Assembly: GCA_965221935.1 (NCBI GenBank)
Contig: CBDCSZ010000046.1
Span: forward strand, 214,419-278,418
Direction: 5' to 3'
Source: JAPOXR01 sp965221935
GTDB lineage: Bacteria; Pseudomonadota; Alphaproteobacteria; Rhodobacterales; Rhodobacteraceae
DNA length: 64,000 bases
The notes under the pieces are model-generated. The model ran no database searches. It had not been told where the DNA came from and was given only the letters and a program-made list of their open reading frames with translations. Within the stretch, counting starts at the first letter, position 1. Each line of letters opens with the position of its first letter. Shown here one piece after another: positions 36,322-44,560 of the stretch. Both the position numbers and the translations under genes were made by a program.

Positions 36322-36351
36322 CCGCCGGATCAATCCATCAGCTCTGAAACC
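36322..36351 (-). repeat. Tn-B subterminal inverted repeat, right copy
   Basis: Inverted copy of 32501-32530 with one mismatch. It lies 169 bp inside the right end. Confidence 0.8.
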
Positions 36352-36614
36352 CGCGCCGGACACAACACCAGCTCCCCGAAAACCAGCCTGCTGAAAACTC
36401 TGCCGGGAAAGAAAACCGGCGCAGGCGCGAACCGGATTGTCAGGGGAAACCGGGAAAAACCTTCCCATTCGTCTCAAAACAATCCGGGAAATCCAGATCA
36501 GGGGAGTCCAAAAAACAACAGCAGCCGCAGACTCGTGCCCCTGATCGAAGCGCGGTTCGGCGTGCGGATCCACCCGCGCAGCCTCGACAAGGCGCTGGCA
36601 AAAAAAACGGCCGG

Positions 36615-36920
36615 ATGACGATGACCGGGCTGCCGCCGGCGCCATCGATCGATGCGGATGGCGCGGACCGCTATGACGGCTGGCGGCGGCAGTGGCGCCT
36701 CGGCGGCCGCAGCCAGGCGATCGGCATGCTGTGCCACCACGGCATGGCCCGCGCGCTGACGCTCACCGCGCCCGCGGGTCCGCGGCCAGCGGCTCCCGCC
36801 CCGCCGGCGCCGTCACCGGATCCGCTTGACCTGTCCGAATGCGCCGCTGTCACAGGGGCGGCCGCCCGGATGATCCATGAACTGCTCGTGCGCGAAGCGG
36901 GAGAATGCCGCCATGCTTGA
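36615..36920 (+). CDS. Small Y4b-element protein, copy 1
   Basis: A protein of 101 residues: WRRQWRLGGRSQAIGMLCHH, a Pro/Ala-rich linker, then EAGECRHA. Its ATG overlaps the stop of the HTH gene (ATGA), and its stop overlaps the serine recombinase start, so it is part of a coupled operon. It corresponds in position to Y4bC/Y4pJ. Its function is unknown. Confidence 0.65.
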   Translation: MTMTGLPPAPSIDADGADRYDGWRRQWRLGGRSQAIGMLCHHGMARALTLTAPAGPRPAAPAPPAPSPDPLDLSECAAVTGAAARMIHELLVREAGECRHA

Positions 36921-37329
36921 GTCCATGTCTTACAAGGTCACCGACCATCACCGTCAGCGCGAAGCCTGCCTGTACATCCGCCAGTCCTCCATGCACCAGG
37001 TGCTGGAGAACACCGAGAGCGCGCGCCGCCAGTACGGCCTGCGCCAGCGCGCGATCGCGCTGGGCTGGTCCGATGAGCGCATCCGCACCATCGACGACGA
37101 TCAGGGAAAATCCGGCGCGCACAGCGCCAACCGCAGCGGCTTCCGGGATCTCATGGCCCGAATCGCCGCCGGCGAAATCGGCCTCGTGCTGAGTCTGGAG
37201 GTCTCGCGGCTTTGCCGAAACAACACCGACTGGCACCAGCTGCTGCAGATCGCCGCCATCGCCGACACCCTCATCCTGGACGAGGCCGGCGTATACGATC
37301 CCAACGACGGCAACGACCGCCTGCTGCTC
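36913..37329 (+). pseudogene. Serine recombinase N-terminal domain, truncated, copy 1
   Basis: From ATG 36913 the protein reads MLESMSYKVTDHHRQREACL, YIRQSSMHQVLENTESARRQ (with the nucleophilic Ser), IRTIDDDQGKSG and LVLSLEVSRLCRNNTDWHQL, a resolvase-type catalytic domain of the large serine recombinase class (Y4bA/Y4pH-like). It is cut at LLLGL by the RIT-1 end, so the DNA-binding C-terminal part is missing. Confidence 0.85.
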
Positions 37330-37361
37330 GGGCTGTTATGTGGGGCATGACATAACAGCCC
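37330..37361 (+). repeat. RIT-1 left junction palindrome (32 bp)
   Basis: GGGCTG, TTATGT, GGGGCATG, ACATAA, CAGCCC: two nested 6-bp inverted arms around an asymmetric 8-bp centre, like a tyrosine recombinase core site. The identical 32 bp, in the same orientation, are at the right junction (43184-43215). GGGCTG is also part of the interrupted recombinase gene. Confidence 0.85.
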
Positions 37362-37447
37362 ATATGTAGGACAGCCCGCTATGTCGGGCAGCCCGCGCAA
37401 GCCATTGTCAACAAGAGATTTTTCGCCGGACTGCCCGACATAATATT
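37362..37447 (+). repeat. RIT-1 terminal inverted repeat, left
   Basis: 86 bp starting ATATGTAGGACAGCCCGC, perfectly inverted at 43098-43183. It contains several GGGCAGCCCG and TGTCGGGCAG sub-repeats, likely binding sites for the three recombinases. Confidence 0.9.
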
Positions 37448-37453
37448 TGTCGT

Positions 37454-38455
37454 TCAGATTGCCTTCAGCTGTTCGAGCAGGTCTCCTCGTGCCTTCCATC
37501 GCGGTTGGGCTCCAGCGTCGCCAGGGCAGGTGGATTTCATCGCCTCCTCCTTCGCCTTGAGATCGACCTCGGCGTAGATGTTGGTGGTCGCGAGCGACAC
37601 GTGGCCGAGCCAGGCGCGAATGGTGTTGATGTCGACGCCGGAACGGAGGAGGTGACAGGCGCAGCTGTGCCGCAGTACATGCGGCGTGATCTTCTGCCCT
37701 GTGAGTTCCGGCACGCGGGCCGCGGCACGCTCCACGAGTTCGATGATTCCATGCCGGGTGTAGGGCTTGCGATGCCGGCTCCAGAAGACGCTCCCGCAGC
37801 CGGGCGGTCGGTCCCCGGAGAGAGCGGCGAGGGCCCTGGCGGTGCTCGTCCACATCGGCGTGATGCGGATCTTTCCTCCCTTGCCATGGATCGTTGCACG
37901 CGCGTTTTCGCCGGTGCGTTCCGGGAGATGCAGATCCTCCACTCGCAGTCCCGCCGCCTCGGAGGCTCTCGCCCCGGTGTTGTAGAGGAACAGGAGAAGG
38001 GCGTGCTCGACCCGCCCTGCTACGGTGCGCCTGTCCGGCCCGGCGATCATGGCGTCCATGTTCTCCGCCGACAGCCAGACGATCCGGGGCCGCACCGTTT
38101 TCTTCAGCGGAATGGCGCGGATGCTGCCGGCCCATTCGACAAGCGCGGCGTCGCGCACCGCGACGTAGCGGGCGAAGGACCGGATTGCCGTAAGGCGCAG
38201 GTTGCGCGTCTGCACCGAGCAGCCCCTTTCCTGTTCCAGGTGGCCGAGAAAGGCCGTCACGTGGTCGGCGGACAGATCTTCGACCGCGAGGCGCTCCACT
38301 GCCTTGCGGCAACGCTGGGCCACGAAGGGCAACAGCAGCGTCAGGCAGTCGCGATAGCTCTTCAGGGTATTGATCGCCAGATTGCGCTCGGTCGGGAGAT
38401 ACTCCATGAGGAAGCGCTTGATCCATGTGCCGAGAGCGGAGTTGCGTTCAGGCAT
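37454..38455 (-). CDS. Tyrosine recombinase RitC of RIT-1
   Basis: A protein of about 333 residues from ATG 38455. It has an N-terminal SAM-like core-binding domain (LAINTLKSYRDCLTLLLPFV) and a catalytic domain with YNTGARASEAAGL (Arg), HGKGGKIRI (Lys), HVLRHSCACHLLRSGVDINT (His and Arg), WLGHVSLATTNIYAEV (His and nucleophilic Tyr). It is the third gene of the trio, starting inside the end of ritB. All catalytic residues are present. Confidence 0.9.
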   Translation of the reverse strand: MPERNSALGTWIKRFLMEYLPTERNLAINTLKSYRDCLTLLLPFVAQRCRKAVERLAVEDLSADHVTAFLGHLEQERGCSVQTRNLRLTAIRSFARYVAVRDAALVEWAGSIRAIPLKKTVRPRIVWLSAENMDAMIAGPDRRTVAGRVEHALLLFLYNTGARASEAAGLRVEDLHLPERTGENARATIHGKGGKIRITPMWTSTARALAALSGDRPPGCGSVFWSRHRKPYTRHGIIELVERAAARVPELTGQKITPHVLRHSCACHLLRSGVDINTIRAWLGHVSLATTNIYAEVDLKAKEEAMKSTCPGDAGAQPRWKARGDLLEQLKAI

Positions 38456-38852
38456 GGCTTGTGCCCCCTTTCCGATGCTGCCCGCCATCCGGGCTCAGGT
38501 TGTGCTCGACGTAGCGCTCGAACCGGCGGCTGGCCTCGTCCAGCAGGTCCGGGGTCATCGATATGTAGACCTGCGTCGCAGCCACGCTGCCATGGCCGAG
38601 ATAGGTCGAAAGCGCCGGCAGGAGCCGTTGAACGTCGGCCCCCTCGCGATGCCAGGAAGTCAACCGGTGGGTGGCAAAGGAATGGCGCAGCGAATGCAGG
38701 CAGGGCGCCCGGCATCCGGGTTTTCCGATGTCGATTTCGGCCGCCCGAAGCGTCGCATGGAAGGCGTGACGCACGATGGCCTTTTTCAGCGGCGACCCGT
38801 CGCGGCAGGCGAGGAAGGTGGATGCCGATTCCTTGGGGAGGGGGCGCCGTGT

Positions 38853-41218
38853 CTATCAATCTATCACGCTTGACTCTGGGTTTTCTCCTTTTCGGTTTTT
38901 TCTGTCCATTCCTGCATGGCCTGAATGCCGATGACCGCAGTGGACAGGATCCTCACGCCCTCCCAGAGCTTCTGCGTGCCGGGCAGCGGCTGGCGCTTTG
39001 AGGGGTGAAAGCCAGCCAGGCCTCCGGTCAGCGCGACGAAGCCCGCGACGGTCATTTCAGGCGGTCCCCGGGGAGCCTTGAAACCGTAATGCGCGGCGAG
39101 GGCACAGAGTGTCCGGATGTCGTCCTCGGCGACGTGTGTCTTGGCCGGGTCGTCCGGCCTTTCGCGCGCCAGCTGGGACAGGTCCCAGACCCGGAAGGCG
39201 GTGACCGCGTCGAAGGCGAGGCACTTCTTCAGGTCGCCGGCCTCGTCGAGGCGGCGGTCCTCGATGCGGGTTCCGACCTTCAGCGCGTGGAAGAACCTTT
39301 CGATTCTCCAGCGCAGCTCGTACCAGCGCAGAGCCGTGCAGGCGGTGTCGAGGCCGGAACCGCCCTCGGTGGTCAGCAGCATCCAGTGCAGCGGTCCGTT
39401 CTTCTTTTTCTTCTTCTTCCCCGTCTTCGGCGCCGGCAGCGGCGGGCGGCGCGGCGGGGTCTCCTCCCTTGCCGACACGGCGGTCATGCGGACGGGCGCT
39501 TCACTCTCCCGGTCCTTCGGGGGCAGAAGATCCACCGGCGCGCAGCGCAGCGTCAGTTTCGCCGCGCGGCCCCGCCTGCGGTTCGGGCCGCCGCAGGCGG
39601 GAACCTCGATCTTCCGCCCGCCAACCGGTTCCGTCCCCAGAACATGGTCCCAGAGCTCCGCATCGCCTCCGGCGTCCAGCGCCACTCTGCGCTGCGTCCC
39701 CCGGCTCGCCCGCACCAGCAGCGCCGCCCCGGTCTCCCGCGCCCGCGACAGCAGCTCCCAGAAGTCGCCCTCGCGGTCGCAGACCGTCACCACGCGGGTG
39801 TCCGGGCAGGCCGCCGCGAGCTCCTCCGCCCGCTCAAGGCCGTCCACCCAGCGGACGCTGTCCCTGTCATCCGCACGGCGGAAGCCCGCATCCGCCGCGA
39901 ACATCCCGAGAGGCCGGCCCGCCGCGTTCACCGCCACGCCGAAATGAGCCAGGATGCCCGCGCTGCCCTTGCCGCCCCCGCCGAGGCTGTCGAGCCCCGA
40001 AGTCGTTGACAGACCGTCATAATTCAGCGTCGTCGTGTCCTGAACGGCAAGAACCAGACGCTCGGCGCGGCACCGCTCCACCGTCTGCTCGAAATGGGAA
40101 TCCAGTATGTGCTCCATCGTCACCGCATCATTCGACAACAAACGGTAGGCCGCCGTCTGTTCGGCGCGCCCGGGGAAGATCGCCGGCACGCGCTCGCCGA
40201 GGCGCCGGGTCCAGGCCGCGCCCATCGCCGCGATCCGGCGCCGGACCCTGCCGTCCGGGTGCGTGCTGCGGCCGTACTCCCGTTCGGCCCATCCGCCCTC
40301 ACAATACATCGGTCCGGACCAGCCGAGAACCCGCTCCGGCCCGCGGCGCAGCGCCTCCCGCCAGCCCTCCTCGAGCGGCCTGAGCCAGACCGCGCGGCGC
40401 GCGCCCGAACGCCGGCCCGAAGTCAGCTCCGGACAGCATCTCCAGCCCGCCGCCCTGTAGCTCAGGCCGGACATCCCCGGCCCGGTGAAGGTCTGCGCCA
40501 GAACCGGGCGCTCGCCATAGGCGGCCTCCCAGTCATCGCCAATCCGCTCTGCCGCAAGGCGCAGAACCCGGGAGGCGAGGCCCTTCACACGGACGCCGGG
40601 AAGCAGCAGGAAGCGGTGGTTGCACACGACCCTGCCGATGTTGGCCACGCGGGCGCCGGCCGACCAGCCGATGACGCGGTCGCGCGGACCGAGCTGGATC
40701 CCGGCCGCGGTGAAGCCGATGCCGCCCAGAACCCCGCAGCGCTCCGAACGGACCCAGTGCCGGAGCTGCCCGCCCGGCGGGCGGCGCCATCCTTCCGGAT
40801 GATGGGTCTCGATCATCGCCTCCCAGCGGCGGCGGTCCTCGGCGCCGGCCACCGGGTCAAGCCACACGGCGCCGAGGTCGCCGGGCGCGCACGCGACGGA
40901 CCTGTCGGGGAAATCCGGCGGGGGACGGGCATGAGGATCGAATTCCAGCGCCTCCGCCTCCGGAAGCCGCGCGCCCAGCCTCTCCGCAAGCGCCGGCAAA
41001 AGCTTGCGCGCCGACGCCAGGCACGGCCTGCCGGCGCGGCTGCGCCAGTTCTCACGCCCGCACAGCTCGCGGGCAAGCGCGGTCCGCGTCAGCTCCCCGC
41101 CCTTGCAGGCCGCCCTGAACCACTCCACTGTCTCCGAAGAGACCTGTCGCATTCCGATTTGCATGGCCGCGTGATTCGCACGGAAACCGACACAGAGTCA
41201 AGAGTGTGTCCTTGATAG
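38853..41218 (-). mobile_element. IS4/Tn5-type insertion sequence with DruA-fused transposase
   Basis: A 2366-bp element with imperfect inverted ends (CTATCAATCTATCACGCTTG against CTATCAAGGACACACTCTTG, then ACTCTG in both). It is flanked by a 9-bp direct repeat GCGCCGTGT (38844-38852, 41219-41227), the target length usual for IS4/Tn5. One gene fills it. It interrupts ritB of RIT-1. Confidence 0.9.
38864..41164 (-). CDS. IS4-family (Tn5-like) transposase with N-terminal DUF4338/DruA-like domain
   Basis: A protein of 766 residues. Residues about 20-290 look like the DUF4338/DruA family: LGAVWLDPVAGAEDRRRWEA, RSERCGVLGGIGFTAAGIQL, NIGRVVCNHRFLLLPGVRVK and YGERPVLAQTFTGPGMSGLS. From about residue 300 it is Tn5-like: WAEREYGRSTHP, QTAAYRLLSNDAVTMEHILD, LAVQDTTTLNYDG (first Asp), VTVCDREGDFWELL (second Asp), YELRWRIERFFHALKVGTRI (YREK-like region with Glu). 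DruA is the hallmark protein of Druantia phage defence; here it is one half of a transposase. The frame is complete. Confidence 0.82.
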   Translation of the reverse strand: MQIGMRQVSSETVEWFRAACKGGELTRTALARELCGRENWRSRAGRPCLASARKLLPALAERLGARLPEAEALEFDPHARPPPDFPDRSVACAPGDLGAVWLDPVAGAEDRRRWEAMIETHHPEGWRRPPGGQLRHWVRSERCGVLGGIGFTAAGIQLGPRDRVIGWSAGARVANIGRVVCNHRFLLLPGVRVKGLASRVLRLAAERIGDDWEAAYGERPVLAQTFTGPGMSGLSYRAAGWRCCPELTSGRRSGARRAVWLRPLEEGWREALRRGPERVLGWSGPMYCEGGWAEREYGRSTHPDGRVRRRIAAMGAAWTRRLGERVPAIFPGRAEQTAAYRLLSNDAVTMEHILDSHFEQTVERCRAERLVLAVQDTTTLNYDGLSTTSGLDSLGGGGKGSAGILAHFGVAVNAAGRPLGMFAADAGFRRADDRDSVRWVDGLERAEELAAACPDTRVVTVCDREGDFWELLSRARETGAALLVRASRGTQRRVALDAGGDAELWDHVLGTEPVGGRKIEVPACGGPNRRRGRAAKLTLRCAPVDLLPPKDRESEAPVRMTAVSAREETPPRRPPLPAPKTGKKKKKKNGPLHWMLLTTEGGSGLDTACTALRWYELRWRIERFFHALKVGTRIEDRRLDEAGDLKKCLAFDAVTAFRVWDLSQLARERPDDPAKTHVAEDDIRTLCALAAHYGFKAPRGPPEMTVAGFVALTGGLAGFHPSKRQPLPGTQKLWEGVRILSTAVIGIQAMQEWTEKTEKEKTQSQA

Positions 41219-41798
41219 GCGCCGTGTCCGGATGGCGGCGTATCGGCGAAGCACGCCGGCGAGGTCGGCGCCGACCGGCACGAGACGGCTCTTGTAGAAC
41301 TTCGTGTCGTTCACCGCGAGCACCGCGGAGTCCAGGTCCACATCCGCCACGGTCAGTCGCCGCGCCTCCCCGGAGCGCAGCCCGGCGCCGTAGAGCAGGA
41401 GCATGAATGTTCGGAAGGTCTCGATATCGAGCTTGAGGCAACGCCTGCGGCCCCCGCCTGCCGACTTGAACAGTCGCCGCAATTCCTCGTGGGTGAAGAT
41501 GAAGGGCGGCACGACCTCCGGCGGCCGGGGCTCCGTCTCCCGTGGCGGCATGGGAATGCGGGTCACATGGTTCCGGCTCAGCGCGAAGCCGTAGAACCCG
41601 GCAAGCGTTCCGTACTTTACGGCACGTGTTCTCGTGAGCACCCCGTTGCCGGCAAGGAAACGGCGGATTTCATCCTCGCCCACCGTGTCACAGTCCCTGT
41701 CCGCTCCGATCCGGCGACAGAACGTATCGAGGGTCTCGGCGCTTGAGCGGAACTTCGCGCCGTGGTCGCGCTGCCACGCAACATAGCGGTCAACAGCC

Positions 41799-43043
41799 TC
41801 ACGCAGCGTCATGGAGCAGCTCCTTCAGGCGGATGTCGGCGACCGGGCGAAGCGAGGCGAGATCGATCCTTGTGTATGCGGCTGTCGCGCTCGGGCTGGA
41901 ATGGCCGAGGAAGTCGCCGACGGTCTTCAGCGCGCACCCCTCGTCGACCAGCCGCTGTGCCGCCGCATGGCGAAGCGCATGGGCGCCCAGTCGCTTGCCG
42001 GCGATGCCGAGGCGGTTCGCGCGGCTGCGGACGATCATCCCTATGGCGCCGCTCGTCAGCGGCCGGAACGGAGCCTGCAATGTCAGGAACAAGGCCCGCT
42101 GCGCCCCCGCATCCGGGCGCACCTTGAGTAGATAGTCCATCAACGCGTTGCCGACGGAGGCGGTCAGCGGGAAGGTGTCGGTTCGGCCGGTCTTGGGACG
42201 GAAGACGCGCAGCATGTCCCGCTCCCAGTCGATGTCCTCGACGCGCAGAGCGCCGACTTCACCGGCCCTGAGCCCGCAGGTTGCGAGGAGCGTCAGAACC
42301 GCACGGTCGCGAACGTCTGCCGGGGTCGAACCCTCCGTCGTGGCAAGCAGCCTCTCGACTTCTTCGCGGTCGAACCCCTTGGGAACCGATCGGTCGGGAT
42401 AGGCCAGCGGCGGCATGATGCACCCGGCGATGCCCGGCCGGCACCAGTTCCGGGTTTCGGCGAAACGGAAAAAGCTCCGCAGACACCCGGCCGTCGCGCG
42501 TGCCGACGTTCGGCGAAGACCACCGTCGGCAATCCGCGCGGCAAGGTACGCGTCGACGTCGCCGATCGTCATGTCGGCGAGCATCAGGTTCCTGCCTGCC
42601 GCCCAGGCAAAGAGACGGTCGCTCTCGTAACAGCAGTTGCCGATGGTCGCTTCGGACAGTCCCCGATCGTCCCGCATCCAGACCGCAAAGGCCTCCACCT
42701 GCCGGGCGTGCTGATGAGTATCCTGAACCGGCTCTTCCAGCCAGCCGAGGAAACGCAGCCAGCGGAACGCGTGGCGCCGGAAATTAGCGGCGGAAACCGC
42801 GGGAACGTTCCGGCGCCACTCCTGAACAGCCGTCTCCACTGTCGCCAAACCCAACGGAATATCCGAATCGGGCAGGTTCAGCAGATCCATGAGAACAAGC
42901 TGGGTTCGCGCGACCCGGCGTGCGACGTCGCCGACCGCACCCGAGCCAACCACCGAGCACAGATATCGTTCGCGATCCTCCAGCAGGGGCGCAAGCCGAT
43001 ATTTCTCGATGGTGGCGGGGTCCTTGTAGAGAGTTTCGAACAT
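41799..43043 (-). CDS. Tyrosine recombinase RitA of RIT-1
   Basis: A protein of 414 residues beginning MFETLYKDPATIEKYRLAPL. A long N-terminal DNA-binding part is followed by LLATCGLRAGEVGALRVEDI (Arg), HALRHAAAQRLVDEGCALKT (His, Arg) and FLGHSSPSATAAYTRIDLAS (His, Tyr). It is the first and longest recombinase of the trio and is intact. The start lies about 55 bp inside the right terminal repeat, so the promoter must lie in or beside that repeat. Confidence 0.9.
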   Translation of the reverse strand: MFETLYKDPATIEKYRLAPLLEDRERYLCSVVGSGAVGDVARRVARTQLVLMDLLNLPDSDIPLGLATVETAVQEWRRNVPAVSAANFRRHAFRWLRFLGWLEEPVQDTHQHARQVEAFAVWMRDDRGLSEATIGNCCYESDRLFAWAAGRNLMLADMTIGDVDAYLAARIADGGLRRTSARATAGCLRSFFRFAETRNWCRPGIAGCIMPPLAYPDRSVPKGFDREEVERLLATTEGSTPADVRDRAVLTLLATCGLRAGEVGALRVEDIDWERDMLRVFRPKTGRTDTFPLTASVGNALMDYLLKVRPDAGAQRALFLTLQAPFRPLTSGAIGMIVRSRANRLGIAGKRLGAHALRHAAAQRLVDEGCALKTVGDFLGHSSPSATAAYTRIDLASLRPVADIRLKELLHDAA

Positions 43044-43097
43044 GATTCACCTCCAGTGCTCGTGGAGATGACGTCATGTCATACGAATCGCACCGAG

Positions 43098-43183
43098 AAT
43101 ATTATGTCGGGCAGTCCGGCGAAAAATCTCTTGTTGACAATGGCTTGCGCGGGCTGCCCGACATAGCGGGCTGTCCTACATAT
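43098..43183 (-). repeat. RIT-1 terminal inverted repeat, right
   Basis: Perfect inverted copy of 37362-37447 (86 bp). It lies just upstream of ritA. Confidence 0.9.
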
Positions 43184-43215
43184 GGGCTGTTATGTGGGGC
43201 ATGACATAACAGCCC
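43184..43215 (+). repeat. RIT-1 right junction palindrome (32 bp)
   Basis: Same 32 bp, same orientation, as at 37330-37361, including the asymmetric centre GGGGCATG. A simple mirror image of the left junction would have had CATGCCCC here. Confidence 0.85.
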
Positions 43216-43632
43216 GAGCAGCAGGCGGTCGTTGCCGTCGTTGGGATCGTATACGCCGGCCTCGTCCAGGATGAGGGTGTCGGCGATGGCGGCGATCTGC
43301 AGCAGCTGGTGCCAGTCGGTGTTGTTTCGGCAAAGCCGCGAGACCTCCAGACTCAGCACGAGGCCGATTTCGCCGGCGGCGATTCGGGCCATGAGATCCC
43401 GGAAGCCGCTGCGGTTGGCGCTGTGCGCGCCGGATTTTCCCTGATCGTCGTCGATGGTGCGGATGCGCTCATCGGACCAGCCCAGCGCGATCGCGCGCTG
43501 GCGCAGGCCGTACTGGCGGCGCGCGCTCTCGGTGTTCTCCAGCACCTGGTGCATGGAGGACTGGCGGATGTACAGGCAGGCTTCGCGCTGACGGTGATGG
43601 TCGGTGACCTTGTAAGACATGGACTCAAGCAT
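43216..43632 (-). pseudogene. Serine recombinase N-terminal domain, truncated, copy 2
   Basis: Same protein sequence as copy 1 (MLESMSYKVTDHHRQREACL onward) and cut at the same codons (LLLGL) by the other end of RIT-1. No C-terminal part remains in the window. Confidence 0.85.
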
Positions 43633-43930
43633 GGCGGCATTCTCCCGCTTCGCGCACGAGCAGTTCATGGATCATCCGGGCGGCCGCCCCTGTGACAGCG
43701 GCGCATTCGGACAGGTCAAGCGGATCCGGTGACGGCGCCGGCGGGGCGGGAGCCGCTGGCCGCGGACCCGCGGGCGCGGTGAGCGTCAGCGCGCGGGCCA
43801 TGCCGTGGTGGCACAGCATGCCGATCGCCTGGCTGCGGCCGCCGAGGCGCCACTGCCGCCGCCAGCCGTCATAGCGGTCCGCGCCATCCGCATCGATCGA
43901 TGGCGCCGGCGGCAGCCCGGTCATCGTCAT
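43625..43930 (-). CDS. Small Y4b-element protein, copy 2
   Basis: 101 residues, identical in plan to 36615-36920, coupled to the HTH gene upstream and the recombinase downstream by overlapping start and stop codons. Confidence 0.65.
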   Translation of the reverse strand: MTMTGLPPAPSIDADGADRYDGWRRQWRLGGRSQAIGMLCHHGMARALTLTAPAGPRPAAPAPPAPSPDPLDLSECAAVTGAAARMIHELLVREAGECRHA

Positions 43931-44370
43931 CCGGCCGTTTTTTTTGCCAGCGCCTTGTCGAGGCTGCGCGGGTGGATCCGCACGCCGAACCGCGCTTCGA
44001 TCAGGGGCACGAGTCTGCGGCTGCCGAGCGGGCCGAGCTCGGTCCTGCTCCGCAGCGCGAAGGCGAGAATCTCGGGCGTGATTTTGTGGGCGCCGCGCGG
44101 CCCGCGGCGCTGCGGAATGAGTCCCTGAAGCCCGCTCCCGCGAAAGGCCCGGCTGACGCGCACGCAGGTGGGCACCGACAGGCCGAACCGCGCCGCCGCC
44201 TCCTTGAGGGGAACGCCCCGCACGGCGCAGCGCACCATCTCGTAACGGACCTGCAGCAGGTCGTGCGGATCGAAGAACCCGCTGTCGCGGAACAGCGGGT
44301 CGGTGACCGCGTCCGGGCGCGGATTGAGGGTGCCGGATCGGCGCAGGCGGTCTGTTTTCTGTTCGGTCAT
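43927..44370 (-). CDS. HTH-domain protein of Y4b element, intact copy
   Basis: A protein of 147 residues: MTEQKTDRLRRSGTLNPRPD, VPLKEAAARFGLSVPTCVRV, PQRRGPRGAHKITPEILAFA, PLIEARFGVRIHPRSLDKAL and KKTAG. The central region is a transposase-like helix-turn-helix. It is the uninterrupted form of the gene split by Tn-B in copy 1 and serves as the reference for the Tn-B insertion site. Confidence 0.75.
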   Translation of the reverse strand: MTEQKTDRLRRSGTLNPRPDAVTDPLFRDSGFFDPHDLLQVRYEMVRCAVRGVPLKEAAARFGLSVPTCVRVSRAFRGSGLQGLIPQRRGPRGAHKITPEILAFALRSRTELGPLGSRRLVPLIEARFGVRIHPRSLDKALAKKTAG

Positions 44371-44560
44371 GGCGCGGGTCCCGATTGAGTGAGCCGTAAT
44401 GATCATCATATAATACTCTATCGGTGACGTGAGAAACCGGTCTGTTCCCGCCAGACACGGGTGTTATGGATGACATATTGATAATATATATAACATAAAC
44501 ATCTTCACGTCCCGAAGCCGGGTCTGCGACTGCGTAAGAAATGGTGATCATATGGAGGCT

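Larger units (their letters stand above)
32305..36520 (+). mobile_element. Tn-B: complete Toprim-encoding transposon
   Basis: A 4216-bp element starting TGTTGTTTCTCT and ending AAAAACAACA, so the ends are inverted TG...CA termini. It is flanked by GCAG (32301-32304, 36521-36524), absent as a duplicate in the uninterrupted Y4b copy 2. GGTTTTCCCG-like sites lie 36 and 61 bp inside the left end and 26, 60 and about 104 bp inside the right end, resembling arrays of TnsB-type binding sites. A 30-bp subterminal inverted repeat lies near both ends. It encodes a Cys/His-rich protein, a DDE integrase, an ATPase and a Toprim protein, all on the plus strand. The non-coding left (32305-32639) and right (36250-36520) parts hold only end sites. 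Confidence 0.8.
31955..36618 (+). pseudogene. HTH-domain protein of Y4b element, split by Tn-B (31955-32304 and 36525-36618)
   Basis: The two parts join, after removing Tn-B and one GCAG, into a protein of 147 residues identical in plan to the intact copy at 43927-44370. It has FDPHDLLQVRYEMVRCAVRG, VPLKEAAARFGLSVPTCVRV (a helix-turn-helix) and PLIEARFGVRIHPRSLDKAL. It may be the transcriptional or target-binding factor of the element. Confidence 0.8.
31455..37329 (+). mobile_element. Y4b-type element copy 1 (serine recombinase element), interrupted by Tn-B
   Basis: Carries DUF5372, an HTH gene split by Tn-B, a small ORF and a truncated serine recombinase, like the y4bA-D/y4pH-K elements of rhizobial plasmids. 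It is nearly identical, inverted, to copy 2 at 43216-44871; only single-base differences were noticed. The left end abuts codons AAGGGAAAG of the Tn-A integrase. The right end is cut by RIT-1 at 37329 within the recombinase codons for LLLGL. Confidence 0.75.
38448..41812 (-). pseudogene. Tyrosine recombinase RitB of RIT-1, split by an IS4-type element (41812-41219 and 38852-38448)
   Basis: The 5' part from ATG 41812 (REAVDRYVAWQRDHGAKFRS, YGAGLRSGEARRLTVADVDL) and the 3' part (SASTFLACRDGSPLKKA, SLRHSFATHRLTSWHREGAD, STYLGHGSVAATQVYISMTP) join in frame when the IS and one 9-bp target copy are removed. The intact gene would code for about 330 residues with all catalytic residues. The ATG overlaps the end of ritA. 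Confidence 0.88.
37362..43183 (-). mobile_element. RIT-1: recombinase-in-trio element
   Basis: Three tandem tyrosine recombinase genes on one strand (ritA 41799-43043, ritB split, ritC 37454-38455) with overlapping or nearly overlapping ends. They lie between 86-bp perfect terminal inverted repeats at 37362-37447 and 43098-43183. This is the known RIT layout. Both outer flanks are the same sequence of the Y4b serine recombinase in inverted orientation. An IS4-type element interrupts ritB. Confidence 0.88.

Noticed and set aside
38864..41164. DruA domain as part of a Druantia defence system
   Set aside because: No DruB-E helicase or other Druantia genes are near; the domain is fused to a transposase inside an IS with a clear 9-bp target duplication.
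37505..41215. Long plus-strand frames opposite the RIT and IS4 genes
   Set aside because: Shadow frames rich in Arg, Gly and Pro without domain features; the minus-strand recombinases and transposase carry full catalytic motifs.
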